DNA of 64,000 bases from Polytrichum commune (Eukaryota; Streptophyta; Polytrichopsida; Polytrichales; Polytrichaceae), in the NCBI GenBank assembly GCA_950295325.1, contig OX485803.1, positions 36,905,554-36,969,553 of the forward strand, read 5' to 3'. The translations under genes were made by a program, and so were the position numbers. The notes under the pieces are model-generated. The model had not been told where the DNA came from. It saw only the letters and a list, made by a program, of their open reading frames with translations, and did no database searches. Shown here piece by piece: positions 34,438 through 46,150 of the stretch (within the stretch, counting starts at the first letter, position 1; each line of letters starts with the position of its first letter).

Positions 34438-37400
34438 AATATTATTTTAATATATTTTTTAAACTTGGCATCTAGCATATACAATGCTTATGCATTGTGT
34501 ATGCTACAAAACCGTGAATATACAAACACATATTGGTTAAAATAAAACACAATACCTTTCAAAGATGTTGTGCAGACAATTTGGAGTAGAGCAGGTTGTT
34601 CTTCCAATAATTCTCAATATCAAACAAACTGTGAGAAAGTTCAATGAGAAACTTTCAAACAAGTATCAACTCTCTCAAATAGCTCTTGGATCTCTCAACC
34701 AACTCCTGAATCTCACACAGAACTACTGAATCTCTCAAAAGACTTCGAAATGTCTAAACCAACTCCTGAATCTCACACACAACTACTAAACCTCTCAAAA
34801 GCCTTCGAAATGTCCAAACCAACTCCTGAATCTCACACACAACTACTAAACCTCTCAAAAGACTTCGAAATGTCTAAACCCACTCCTGAATCCCTCACAA
34901 AACTATTGAATCTCTCAAACGACTTCGAAAACTCTCAAACAACTCTTGATACTCTTAAAGAACTCTTGAATTTCACAAGCACTCCTAAAACTTCCAGTAC
35001 AAACACCTGGACCTCCCAAACCGAAGCTTTATCTACTACCGAATGTTCTACTAACTTCCTTCAGCACTTTCCAATACTCTTCAACACTCTTTTGCTAACT
35101 TCCTTCACTCTCACGCTCTAAAACCTTCCTCCGTATGTTTCTGTTTCTTTCAAAACTCTTCCTAACTTCTAAGATTGCACAAGGGCTATTCTATTGAAGA
35201 GCAAAAGAAAGGAGGGAAAAGAAGATGCAGAAGAAAGCAATGAACACGGGAGAATGAAGGGTTAACCTACACCAAGCCTGATTCGCCGCGGCGCTTCAGG
35301 AGAGGCGGCGCTTCCAAGCGAGGCGCGGAGAGAGAGAGAGAGAGAAAGAAAGAAATGAGAAATGCGACGGTTGGGGTTTTGTTTACCTCGGGCATTGGCC
35401 CCCAACCGCATGAATAGGGTGCCCACAGGATTAGGGCACCCACGGAAACAGGGTTATAGGGAACCCTAAAACCTAAATCATAACGCTTGACTCTAAACCC
35501 TTAGCGGGCCTACCTCTTTAAGAGTACATAGGCTATTTGCCTCATAGCATAGGTTGCATTCTACAATATCAACTTTTTGTAAGTTGAAAACCTTTTGAGT
35601 TTGTAAGTTCCTCGCCAATTGCCTCAAAACTAAATTTTAGTAGGTTAAAATCCTTCATATCTTTTAATGTTGTAGGTTTTAAAATCAAAATTTGAGTACT
35701 AAGTGGGATCCTTCAAGTTGGCAGGAATCGAACCTGGCTCAGCCTTTCACCACGTTTGAAGGCCAAGGATTAACCAAGTCTTTTTTAAAGAGTTGATTAT
35801 AAGTTTTGAAAGCCTAGGTTGCTAAAATTCAAATGAGTTTAAGGGTGAAAGTTCTCACCATGTTCTCATTCAACCTCTACTCTTCCTGCAAGATATAGCC
35901 TAAAGATATGTACTTAGGCCAACTAATTTCCCAATTTGAAGAAGGATGAATGGCTAAAATCCTTTCTTTTAAAAAAAATTTAGGCAAAATTTCCTAAATG
36001 TTTTTATCACATAGGTTGATATCCTATGTTTTTAAATTGTCCATAGGCTCTTTGTCCTACACTTTCAAAATTTTATAGGCTAAGTCACTAATTTTGTAGG
36101 CTGCATTTGTTTTAATCGGTATATTCGTTAATTTGGGATTTTTTCGGCATTTTGAGAAAGTTACAAATATAAGAACATGGATAAAATCGCACGTACATTG
36201 GAGAATGTTGTAAGATGCAAATACTTTGAAGCGGGTGTTCATATCAAGAACGCAATTAAGATCTCATATGAAGATGGTTTAGGTAGGACGACCCAAACAT
36301 TACACTATGTTGTTGTGGTCCATATATTAATTTGAGAGAAGAGAAAATCTCAAATTAGCGAATTTTAGGGTTTAGGTTCTTTTGGACCCTGCTCTAAACC
36401 CTTATTAGTTTTTTCAAAAGAACTATGGAGTACCCTAAGGTGCTACATAAAATGTGTTATTCTACAAAACTAACCATTTATATAGCCAGCGCATTCTTAC
36501 AACAAAACTTTATGCTAAACTAATACTTATCCCCTACTTACATGACACCATACCCTAAATTTTCCAAAATCATTGAAGGCATTGGTTTCTCTTTTGTTTG
36601 AGCATGTTAGAAAATTTAAACCATATAATTGCGTTATATTTAACGATGTAACCATTCACATTTAGTCCTTACCAATGATGCCAACAATTCACACGATATT
36701 GAATGAAAAAAAAAAAGATTACCCACACCCCCCAACATGTGGAACAATTTAGAATAATTGAGTGTGGAGCCTAATAAATGAATACCTTCCCCAACTGCAT
36801 TTTGCAAGGGTTTTGAAATGCACGATCCTTATTTGAAAATGCGAACATGCTCAAGTTTTAAGTACATCCCTTAGATCGTGACTTTCACGAATCACATAGT
36901 CGCCAATAAATCATGGTTCATGATTTATTTAATATATAGATTGTGATATAAGAGTAAATGGGATAAGCACAACATCAAATGAAGCCATTCAAGCAATCAT
37001 GTTGTTATTCCCTGTTCCTTCCATGTATATTAGATGATGGCGCAAGATAAAATAGATGTTGTTTGTATATGGGGGCATCAGTGAACCACAACTACATTTG
37101 GTGTTTAGGGTTTAGGGTTTAGGAGATAGGAGATAGGAGATAGGGTTATAACATATTAATCTATCCAATGTCAATGTATAACATTGTCTTACTCGTGAGA
37201 AGAGTCTTATAGGAAGGTTATAGTGAAGACGATGTTGATTATGTTAATTTGTTATTCGAGACGTTTAAACGCGATATATTGATTGGTCGTGTGTTTATTC
37301 AAATAACATGAAATATTGTGGATGTTAATAGGGGCTAGGGGTCCAACTTTGGATGTTTCGCTCACTTTAGGGAATCACATATTAGTCGCTAATAAACCAT

Positions 37401-38306
37401 CGTTCATGATGTATTTAATATATGGAATGTCATGTAAAAGTAAATCGGAGAAGCACAACATCATGTTGTTATTCATTGTTCTCTCCACGTGTATTAGATA
37501 ATGGAGGAAGATATAACAGATATTGTTTGCATAATATGAAGAAGAGTCTAATCGGAAGGTCATAGTAAATACAATCTTGATCATGTTAATATGTTATATG
37601 GGACGTTTAAACATGATATCCTAATTGGTTTTGTATTTAGTCAATGCGTATTTCATGTTGTGGATGTTATAAGGGTTTAGGGTCCAATCTTGGATGTTTT
37701 GCTCTCACACATTAGTAAACTTGAAGTGAACTTGAGGATGGATTCAAGTAACATTAAAAGATTGAACTAGAAAGGGACATTGGTAGTTAGTATCCCCTTA
37801 ACAACGTCCACATACGTTCATCATTGCCACTCTTGCATGCGAGATAATAGAGCAAGGTTCTAGGGTTTAGGGTTTAGGGGGGACAAATAAATAATTCTAT
37901 TCATCATGACAATGGCCTCAAGCCTTGGAAACTCTCTCATAATTGCAGCCTCCAAATGGCCCAAACCCCACCTAAATAGGTTTACACTTGAAAGCATTGA
38001 ATGGAGTTGTGTTTGGGTCTACATATTGGTTAAAATATACCTTGATGATACTTGAAAAAATTAATGTGGCCGCCACCCTTCCTCCCAATGGCGTATGTCA
38101 TATCCACACAAAACAAAACAAATAGATTAAATAACATAGACTAAGTCATATGACGGCTAGGGTATCATAGAGGCATTGATAGATGCGCATTTTTCTATTA
38201 TAAACAGAAAACGGGGAATTCTGTCAGGAGGTTTGAAATAACCTCTGCAAGAGAAGAAGGCGGGGAAGGCATCCAATGACTAAGTCTGGGAAGCGGAGGT
38301 GGATAG
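34438..38306. other. E2 central non-coding region between the divergent genes
   Basis: No supported gene. It holds a short 60-bp tandem repeat (34690-34920, CTCCTGAATCTCACACACAA units), whose apparent Ser/Thr-Leu frame is a repeat by-product. It also holds a GA-rich block near 35325-35355, a MITE-like relic (36114-36372) and short telomere-like TTTAGGG runs (about 37107-37125, 37862-37880). The 5' exon and promoter of the minus-strand fusion gene are probably around 34600-35400. Confidence 0.5.
36114..36372 (+). mobile_element. MITE-like relic of the E2/E3 family
   Basis: The left side (TATATTCGTTAATTTGGGATT ... CTTTGAAGCGGGTGTT) matches the E2 left end and subterminal region (26678-26815). 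The right side (CATATATTAATTTGAGAG ... AAATCTCAAATTAGCGAAT) matches the E2 right end (44290-44332). Only about 260 bp remain, so it is an internally deleted derivative, degraded at the very ends. No duplication could be confirmed. Confidence 0.65.
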
Positions 38307-38313
38307 TATAAAG
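38307..38313 (+). promoter_or_regulatory. Possible TATA box of the E2 transposase gene
   Basis: TATAAAG followed about 30 bp later by a pyrimidine-rich stretch (TCCTTTTTTTCTCTTCTCCC) that would suit a plant transcription start. The palindrome array then lies between this promoter and the coding start, in a leader or leader intron. Confidence 0.4.
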
Positions 38314-38618
38314 GGGCGCACCCCCCAAAAGTCGGTCCTTTTTTTCTCTTCTCCCGCTGTCGAATTCGTAGAGAGAACTCTTAGTAGGAGCTGTACTTCA
38401 AGGTTCGTGCATGTTGCCGTTCATGAGCACTTATCCATAGCATGCAAGTTCATGAGCACCTATCCACACCATGCAAGCCCACCGTGAACTTTGCAATGAG
38501 CTCAAATTCAACACACCACGCAATATCCGCCGCATTATACGCCGGATTTTGTGGTGTACTTGGGCGAACCTTCACCTTTACACTAGTGTTGGCGGGTTTT
38601 GAGTCTGACCCTATGAGG

Positions 38619-39618
38619 TTTGGGTCGACCGACCCAAACCTGTCCACTAGTGTGTTAGGGTTTATGTCTGACCCTTAACATGTTTAGGTCGGTCGACCCA
38701 AACCCCAACCCCAGTGTGTTAGGGTTTTTGTCTGACCCTTATCAGGTTTGGGTCGACCGACCCAAACCTGTCCACTAGTGTGTTAGGGTTTATGTCTGAC
38801 CCTTGTGAGGTTTGGGTCGGTCGACCCAAACCCCTACCCCAGTGTCTTAGGGTTTTTTTCCTGACCCTTATCAGGTTTGGGTCGACCGACCCAAACCACT
38901 ACATGGTGTGGGTGGATGTACTCTTGTGAGGTTTGGGTCGGTCGACCCAAACCCCTACCCCCAGTGTGTTAGGGTTTTTTCCTGACCCTTATCAGGTTTG
39001 GGTCGACCGACCCAAACCCCTACGTGGTGTGGGTGGATGTACCCTTGTGAGGTTTGGGTCGGTCGACCCAAACCCCTACTCCAGTGTGTTAGGGTTTTTT
39101 TCTGACCCTTGTCAGGTTTGGGTCGACCGACCCAAACCACTACCTGGTGTGGGTGGATGCACCCTTGTGAGGTTTGGGTCGGTCGACCCAAACCCCTACC
39201 CGAGTGTGTTAGGGTTTTTTCCTGACCCTTATCAAGTTTGGGTCGACCGACCCAAACCCCTACCTGGTGTGGGTGGATGTACCCTTGTGAAGTTTGGGTC
39301 GGTCGACCCAAACCCCTACCCCAGTGTGTTAGGGTTTTTTTTTCTGACCCTTGTCAGGTTTGGGTCGACCGACCCAAACCCCTACCTGGTGTGGGTGGAT
39401 GCACCCTTGTGAGGTTTGGGTCGGTCGACCCAAACCCCTACCCCAGTGTGTTAGGGTTTTTTCCTGACCCTTATCAGGTTTGGGTCGACCGACCCAAACC
39501 CCTACCTGGTGTGGGTGGATGCACCCTTGTGAGGTTTGGGTCGGTCGACCCAAACCCCTACCCCAGTGTGTTAGGGGTTCAGTCCAACCCTTATGAGGTT
39601 TGGGCCGGTCGACCCAAA
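38619..39618 (+). promoter_or_regulatory. E2 main palindrome array, 17 sites
   Basis: Seventeen copies of TTTGGGTCG-NN-CGACCCAAA every ~55-65 bp. The two central bases alternate AC, GT, AC, GT over the first sixteen sites, so neighbouring sites point in opposite directions. The array is built of ~121-bp dimers with distinct spacers (GGTGTGGGTGGATG and GTGTGTTAGGGTTTT). It lies just upstream of the transposase frame. Open frames in it on both strands (VWVDRPK/FGSVDPN repeats) are by-products. Confidence 0.95.
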
Positions 39619-39790
39619 CCCGCACCAAAATAATTTCTGGAACTTGTTTTGGACTTGCACACAGTGTTGGGAGTTCACATTGTAGTTGTGTTGGAAATGT
39701 CTTCATCCTCGGTGTCCCCATTGATCATGGTGTCTTGCATTTTCCGATATTTGATTCTTTTGGACCCTTACATTCTTTCCATGTGTGTAG

Positions 39791-42700
39791 GCGCAATGGA
39801 GGGAGTTGGTGGAAGAGGGGATTCCTTCTCTGACGACATGGGCAAACACCCAATCTACGTCTGGGGATGAGCTAGACATTGTTGGGGAGGATAGTTTTGA
39901 TGACAGTGCAGATGAAGGTGACTTGGGGAGTCCTTCGCCATCTGCCCCTTCTTGCCCCACTGTGGAATGTGTTGGGCTTTCACGAGCTTCATGGGTGAAT
40001 TTGGATGTAGTACTTGTTAATGACAGTGGAGTTGCTGTGGCGGAGGGTATTTGTCGTAACACACATCCACAAGATTGCATTGATGAAAACCCCCTTGGCA
40101 CCGAGGACGTTGGAGTTGTTATATTGGAATCACTCGTACATTCTGAAGTGAATCCAACTCATAGGTTCTCGTTGCGAAGGTGGCCGTTGAGGAATGTGAC
40201 AATTGATGGGGTTAATTTGCATGAGCATGAGCGACGACACATCCAAATCCAAGAAGAGCTCCAAGCAAACATTCGGCCACGCAAAGGCCTACGGAAGTAC
40301 GATACATTGGCACGTCCTACTCCGTCTGCAAATGAGTGTAAACGTCAAAGGTTGCTTTGTGAGGAGTCCATTAGAGAAGTTGCCACAAAGGATTGTTGTG
40401 TACATCGTTGTTGCCAATTGTTCCCAAGGGATAAATTGAAGGCCATCCGCGAGGAAATGTGGCTTGGAGATTTCCGTCTAAGATCCACCAAAAAGCTTGA
40501 TGTCCATAGGGCGATACATGTGAACGGAGTGGGTCGCAAGGTCATCACCCTTGAGAGCATAGACGTGTGTTGTACCGCATGGTACATCATTCACGGTGTG
40601 TCGAAAGCGGAATTTTATAGACAAGCCGCGTATGCCAAGGAAGGCCGCCGGTCCCGTCACCATGGGAATACGGGCTTAAAGAAACCAAGGGAAGCAACGA
40701 GACAAGCAACCGTCACTCTGGCAACCATCATTGTCCCCCTTGCCGATGCAATGCCGCACAAAACACGCACACTCGCAACCGGTGAAAAGGTTGTGGAGAA
40801 GGTTCTTCCTACAGGCACGAAATGGAAAGACATATTGTTGGACGTAAACGCAGTTGGCGAGAAGGCTGGGTTGGACCCTATTTCGTTGTCGAAACTGAGT
40901 GTAATAAAAAAATCTCACTTTAGCGAATACATCACAAAAAGACGAGGCAACAAATTTGCCCGTTGTTCCAAATGCGAGAAGTTGAAACGCCTTCGAGATG
41001 CACACACGATGGGGACAGAGTCCTATGCCGCACATCAAATGAACTATTTCAAGCATGTGAACATGCAAGAGGCACACCGTAATGATTACTACACAAATAG
41101 AGCTTTGTCCATCTCTAGGCCTTTGGAGGTCCTTACAATCATCCATGACAAAATGGACCATGCCAAAACAGCCTCACCATGTTTTGCAAATCGAATCAAA
41201 GCCACGGACGGCCTTTTTAAGCTTCCTGTATCGGTTACAGGTGATTTCGATAACAATTGCATTGCATTACCTAAACACAAATTTGTGCTTTAGGTTTGTA
41301 CTTGGGGCCATAGATGTACACCATGTGATTTTTTTGGTGTTATAGTTGAATATTAAACCATTGGGTTGGCTTTACAGGGATGATTGCACATGGACATGGT
41401 GATGTCAAGTATGCTCATTATGCTCTTGATTTGTATCCGGCGGATTCAAACCACACGATAGGGTCATTTGCAAAGCTTTTACGTGATTTGGAGAAACCGC
41501 CGTCCTATTCATCAAGATTGTTATTTGAAAACTCGGGATCAACACCTCTATATGAAGCGGTCTTGGATGGAAGAGATGTATGCGTGCACTCCTTGCTGGA
41601 GCCACCAAGTGAAGATGTGATTGCCAAGAATTTGCCCCCAACTCTGCGTGTCCAATTGGACAATTGTGCAAAGGACAATAAAAATAGATATGTTTTTGCA
41701 TATTGGTCGTTGTTGGTTGCAAAAGGCATTTTCAAGGAGGTTTTTGTGTCCTTTCTATTGGTAGGCCACACGCACGATGATATCGATGCATCTTTTGGGC
41801 GGTGGAGCATGAAGTTGCGCGAGGAGGATTTTCCGACAATCCCATTGTTGATGAAGTTGTACATGGATTTGGAGAACATTCCCGTCATCCCCCATATGAT
41901 CGAGGAGGTTCCAGACTTCAAGGCATTTATAGAACCGTATATTCGAAGCGGAGCTCACCGATTGATCGGACATACGAATGCACAACAATTTTGGTTCTAC
42001 GTGCGTGACGATGGTGTCCCCGCCATGCAATACAAGTTGTTGTGCACGTCACAAGACTGGAGCCCGCCGGAGGGTCTCCTTGTATGGCGTGTTGATGGGG
42101 AGGGAAGGACGATGTTGCCTGACGGAGAGCCTAAGCCTTGCAAACCAATACTAATGAAGAATTTGGAGGACATTTGTTGTCGCGCACCTCTCCATGAGGA
42201 GTGCCCGCAACACCATGGGCACAAGGGGGACCCCGGAGTGACACCCGGGACTTGTGACGCCATTGGTGAGAGGGACCAAGTGATCCTAATGTGGGTGAGG
42301 GCCCCGGGCGTTTAGAACGCCTCCCACCCACAAAGACTAGGAGTCATGAGGGTAAAGCCATAAGCTATGAGTAGCTTATGGCGTCCCGATTCTAGAATGC
42401 TAAAGAACACCTCAATCTGAGGTGTGAGCTAGGAGATATGGCACTTTGAGTGGGATGCTGTCCCGGGACAGCGCCCTGGAACAGCAGGGGCCTGGGAGTG
42501 GCTCCCGGGACTGCAAAGGTTTAAACAGGCATAACTTCCTCAATACTTGCCCGAATAGGGCAAGTGAGGTGTCCATAGGGATCTACGTGAAATGTAGATG
42601 ACGATAGAGTGGTTGGTTGTTAGATTCAGAGACCGCACGTGGAAGTTATGAAGGTCTGAAGCTGCAGGGAGGCTTCTAGACCCAACGGCTAAGGGAAAAT

Positions 42701-43809
42701 GTCTACTTGGCCCCAACTCTTGGTAGAGAGACAAAAGGGATGTTGACGGTGGGGGAGGGGCCCCGCCAAAAGTCCTAGAGGCTTATATGGGTGAGGCGGC
42801 TTTGCCGACCGACCCCCCCGGAGCATACTTGGCAATGTGCTCCGGGTGGTTGTAGTGTTGTCCTAGCAACACTATGACCAAGTAGGGAGTGGACTTCCAT
42901 GGATGGAAGTCCACCTTAGCGATGGGTTACCTACTAAGGGGAAAGAGTCCCGAATGCATGTGTAGGAGGGTTTGGTGACCAAATATGGGATTGAAGGTCC
43001 GCGGTTTTGAAAGCTAACCATGCATGTGCGTGGGATGTGCAGGTTAGCGCTCGGGACACTTGCTAGAGTTGGAAAGCGATTGAGCTAAGTGGAGAAAAAC
43101 TAGCAAGGGTCGCGACATTTGTAAAGGCATATCAGGCTTCATACAATATTGGGAGAGTTTGAGGGTAGCGGATGTTGGTGGATCGTGTTGGCTTCGTTAC
43201 GGAAGTTGGATACAATATTGGACACGTGTTCGTGGTGCTTTGGCAAACCTTCATCAAGATACACCCCTTACTTTAAGGCATGGGTTTTGGCCACAAACAC
43301 GTGTCAATGTACAAGCTTCGGAGGCTAGTCTTTTGGGAAATGGAGAGGTTCGAGAGGAGTTTGATGTGGACGACCATTACGTGGGGCCTGCTAGTAGTCG
43401 TCCGCCACCATCTTTCCGCATTGCAGTGGATTGTCATGAAGGTTATATGCTCATTTTGCGTCCTGGAGATGAAACATATGCAAAGCCAGTGTGGGTGGCA
43501 AGAGCTTTGTCGAAACCAAATTTTGTAACTTCCAGCCCTCATTTTCGACAAATACAAGTAGAGTACTACCGACCGACAGCACGGAATGAAGATGTTGTTC
43601 GGCATTATACAGGCTGGGATACAAACCAACACTTTCGGTGGAAGGTGGATTCTGAGCACGGTCCATCTTGGGTAGATACAGATTCCATATTCATAGCATG
43701 GAAACCACGGAAAAATCATAGTGGATCAGTGTCCATCCCTCAAAAGTACATGACTTTTGCAAAAGACAACCTTGCTCGGATCGCAGAAGAAGCAACCCAC
43801 GTTGAATGA
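39791..43809 (+). pseudogene. E2 DUF7869-like transposase, interrupted by a solo LTR
   Basis: Exon 1 runs from about 39791 to 41240 and exon 2 from 41378, with a GT-AG phase-1 intron in the same place as in E3. The protein has a Cys-rich segment (TKDCCVHRCCQLF), CSKCEKLK, and the conserved blocks LTIIHDKMDHAKTA, VQLDNCAKDNKNRYVF and VGHTHDDIDASFGRWS, which supply the candidate catalytic acids of an RNase H-like transposase. Exon 2 is cut after LEDIC by the 940-bp LTR at 42178-43117. The frame is open again from 43123 and ends at 43809. The start is uncertain: there is no in-frame ATG before the well-conserved part, so an upstream exon or splice acceptor (GTGTGTAG near 39790) is likely. Identity to E3 is high through the core. 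Confidence 0.8.
42178..43117. mobile_element. Solo LTR of a retrotransposon, 940 bp
   Basis: Starts TGTCGCGCACC and ends GGGTCGCGACA, with TG...CA termini. It is flanked by the 5-bp duplication TTTGT (42173-42177, 43118-43122). It has no coding content, and the 940-bp length fits a single LTR left by recombination. Removing it and one TTTGT restores the transposase frame in line with E3. Family not identified. Confidence 0.88.
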
Positions 43810-44312
43810 GAAGTTGGTAGGATTGTGTTAGCATGATTATAGTGTAATATGTAATTCGACGAATATATATTACTCATATGTGTGCTCCTCAAACTTGGGG
43901 CAAAGTTTGGGTAGAACTTGCGAATGCTATATTGTTTGGGGTTGGATGAATATCCATTTACTATATTTCAATACAGTTGTGAAGTTCATTTTTTTATTAA
44001 GTTTGGGACTAAATTTTCCATTGAAGAAAAATGCATTTATTGCATGTACTTTGTATGTTGCAATGTCTATATTTTATTGACCATGCTAATAATAGAAATC
44101 ATTTTATATGTTTCTTGGGTGAAACTAGTTTGGAGTGCTCTACCCAAAGTGTTTTTGTTGATGAAGTTGGTGTTGAGTGCTCTACCATATCTGCTTATGT
44201 CCACACCCCATAGATTTGGGATATTAGAACATATAATATATTTGAGATTGTTCGCAATATAGTTTCGGAACACGGAATGTTGTTTGATCCATATATTAAT
44301 TTGAGACTAGAG
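43810..44312. other. E2 right subterminal region
   Basis: Transposase 3' flank and subterminal DNA, AT-rich, with no gene. TGGAGTGCTCTACC / TTGAGTGCTCTACC is repeated twice near 44132-44186. Confidence 0.5.
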
Positions 44313-44340
44313 AAAGTCTCAATTTAACGAATATAGTGTT
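44313..44340 (-). repeat. E2 right terminal inverted repeat
   Basis: Complement of the left end. A further GAGACT inverted copy just inside (44303-44320) could form a small hairpin, as also occurs just inside the E3 left end. Confidence 0.95.
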
Positions 44341-44717
44341 TCATATAGACGATGGCCTGATAGAAATTGGAGAGAGTGACCATGAGTAAGTGAAAAAAAA
44401 ATTTATTAAGTGATTGGATTTGAGTTAATCCATGCCGTAATGAGAGAGTGAACTGAGAAGTTGCAATACAAATTCATTATCTTAGATTGATACAATTGAT
44501 TAGACAAGTGCTTATACGATGGATCTGGTCTAATCATAACCAATCATGTTATTGTGAAGAATTGTCTTGAAGGGATTGATTTTGAGTAATAAGGAAAAGG
44601 TTATAGTTTGTGCATGATATTATTTTTGTTTACAAAGGATTGTGAGATGATCACCTACATTGGAGTATGAGGAGGCTATGGCCATTATTAGAAATAAGTA
44701 GAAGAGCTACTTGAGTT
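44341..44717 (+). repeat. Host repeat S, copy A, right part
   Basis: Begins TCATATAGACGATGGCC (the TCAT is the right E2 duplication) and runs colinear with copy B 63279-63570, ending near AGAAATAAGTAGAAGAGCTACTT. It has a stretch of about 80 bp (near 44500-44600) that copy B lacks. Confidence 0.9.
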
Positions 44718-45493
44718 CGATTAAACCTCCTAAAAGCTTGACAAGTTCATACAAGGAAGATGAATATTTCAACTAAGGTAAGTGGATATAAGAGTCAAGT
44801 TCCATGGGAGGGGTTGGCAAGCACTTTTGTATGCCTACAACGGCTCCCTCCCTTTGCCAAAGGACATGAATGTGTTTACCAAACAAACTTCATCAAAAAG
44901 GACCAATATGATTGTCATAGATAGAAGGCACTAGATTGTTCATCAAAGCTCCTATGGCAAAAAAAAATGCCACTATAATACTTTTTAAATGAAATATTTT
45001 GGTGTACTTAATATACAACTCTTCCCACTAGGTCAAGCTCGCAATGCACACTTACCTAGTGCATTTTTGTATGCATGTAAATGCTCCCTTCCATTGCCAA
45101 AGGACATGAATGTGTGTACTAAACAAAATTCATCCAAAAGGACCAATATGATTGCCATAGATATAAGGCATGGCCCTGTTCAACCAAAGTTCCTAAAAGC
45201 TTGACAAGTTCACACAAGGACGATGAATATTTCAATTAAGGTAAGTGACCATAAGAGTCAAGTTCCATGAGAGGGGGTGGCAAGCATTTTTGTATGCCTA
45301 CAAATGCTCCCTCCCATTGCCAAAGGACATTAATGTGTGTACCAAACTAACTTTATCGAAAAGCACCAATATGATTGCCGTAGATAGAAGGCACTAGATT
45401 GCTCAATCAAAGCTCCTAAAAGCATGACAAGTTCACACAAGGACGATGAATATTTCAACTAAGGTAAGTGGACATAAGAGTGAAGTTCCATGG
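44718..45493 (+). repeat. Host repeat R units, interrupted at the right end by E3
   Basis: Three R units with GCTTGACAAGTTCA-type anchors at about 44735, 45198 and 45421 (the last as GCATGACAAG). The CACTAGGT ... ACCTAGTG hairpin also seen at 8938 recurs near 45026. The last unit stops at GTTCCATGG; 45490-45493 is the left ATGG duplication of E3. Confidence 0.85.
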
Positions 45494-45521
45494 AACACTA
45501 TATTCGTTAATTGGAGACTTT
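45494..45521 (+). repeat. E3 left terminal inverted repeat
   Basis: AACACTATATTCGTTA, then ATTGGAGACTTT. It matches the complement of 62816-62843 with about two mismatches and shares its outer 16 bases with both E2 ends. Confidence 0.95.
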
Positions 45522-46150
45522 GGAAAGTCTCAAAATAAATTGGACCCGTAGTTTCGGATGCGAATATTGTGAACGTAGGGAACATGGGGAACAATGGCAA
45601 CATAATGTTCGAAAGATCCATATGTGATGAATATATATGTTTCTAAATATAGTAATTATTTGGGGGATAATCAAAACTACGCCAACACAATATTCCAATG
45701 TCACAAATTCACAATTATTTTGTATTTTTGATTTTGTATTGAACAAAATTAATGAATCTATAAATAGCCATCTGATTTTATATCTAGGGACTCTTGGATG
45801 CGTATCCCAAACATAACATCTTAGCCAATTGTGGGTGAATTGAACGGCACATCCCAAACGCAACAATATTAAAATAATTTGACAGTGTGTATAAGAAATT
45901 GCAAATTAACATCTGCAATATAATTATATAGTTTGGACTCCACATCCGTAAACACAAACATATAAAAAACATTTGATAGCGCATGTGAAGTTGGATTCCA
46001 CATCCGTAAATCAATACAATCATGATATATAATTGTAATCTATAAAATTGCTATAAAATGTGTCTAATATAGTATTCGACCCCAATGTCATATATTTCAT
46101 GAAAAACCAAGACACATTTCAAATAATTGTGGTCCAACCCTACGTCAATA
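45522..46150. other. E3 left subterminal region
   Basis: AT-rich, no gene. It contains weak half-sites of the palindrome (CATCCGTAAA at about 45948 and 46000, GGATGCGTATCCC at 45797), comparable to the decayed subterminal copies in E2. Confidence 0.55.

Larger units (their letters stand above)
26672..44340. mobile_element. E2: giant palindrome-bearing DNA transposon, 17,669 bp
   Basis: Starts AACACTATATTCGTTAAATT and ends with the exact complement of that sequence. A 4-bp TCAT duplication flanks it (26668-26671, 44341-44344). The paralogous host copy at 63270-63300 is uninterrupted (GGTACTCATATAG), proving the borders. It carries a DUF7869-like transposase gene (+) and, divergently (-), the ParB/MTase-like/FCP1-like fusion gene and a small gene. 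Over 30 copies of TTTGGGTCG-NN-CGACCCAAA or diverged forms lie in promoters, introns and coding sequence. Two lesions (a nonsense codon at 32848-32846 and a solo LTR at 42178-43117) make it probably non-autonomous. The CACTA core is inside the end, but the 4-bp duplication and gene set do not fit En/Spm. Confidence 0.93.

Noticed and set aside
34750-35121. Repeat-containing frame (SKPTPESHTQLL units)
   Set aside because: Arises from a 60-bp tandem repeat. No counterpart in E3, and it lies opposite the leader region of the fusion gene.
35713-35785. tRNA-like segment (minus strand, GGTTCGATTCCTGCC)
   Set aside because: It has a good T-arm/B-box, but I could not form a proper acceptor stem or a standard anticodon arm. 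At best a tRNA pseudogene or SINE remnant.
38933-39721. Long repetitive open frames on both strands (VWVDRPK / FGSVDPN repeats)
   Set aside because: They are translations of the palindrome array. The frames exist on both strands because the sites are palindromic and spacers lack stops.
26672-44340. E2 as an ordinary CACTA element with CAC start and 3-bp duplication
   Set aside because: A 3-bp reading does not restore the empty site; AACACTA ends with 4-bp TCAT do, and the same rule works for E3.
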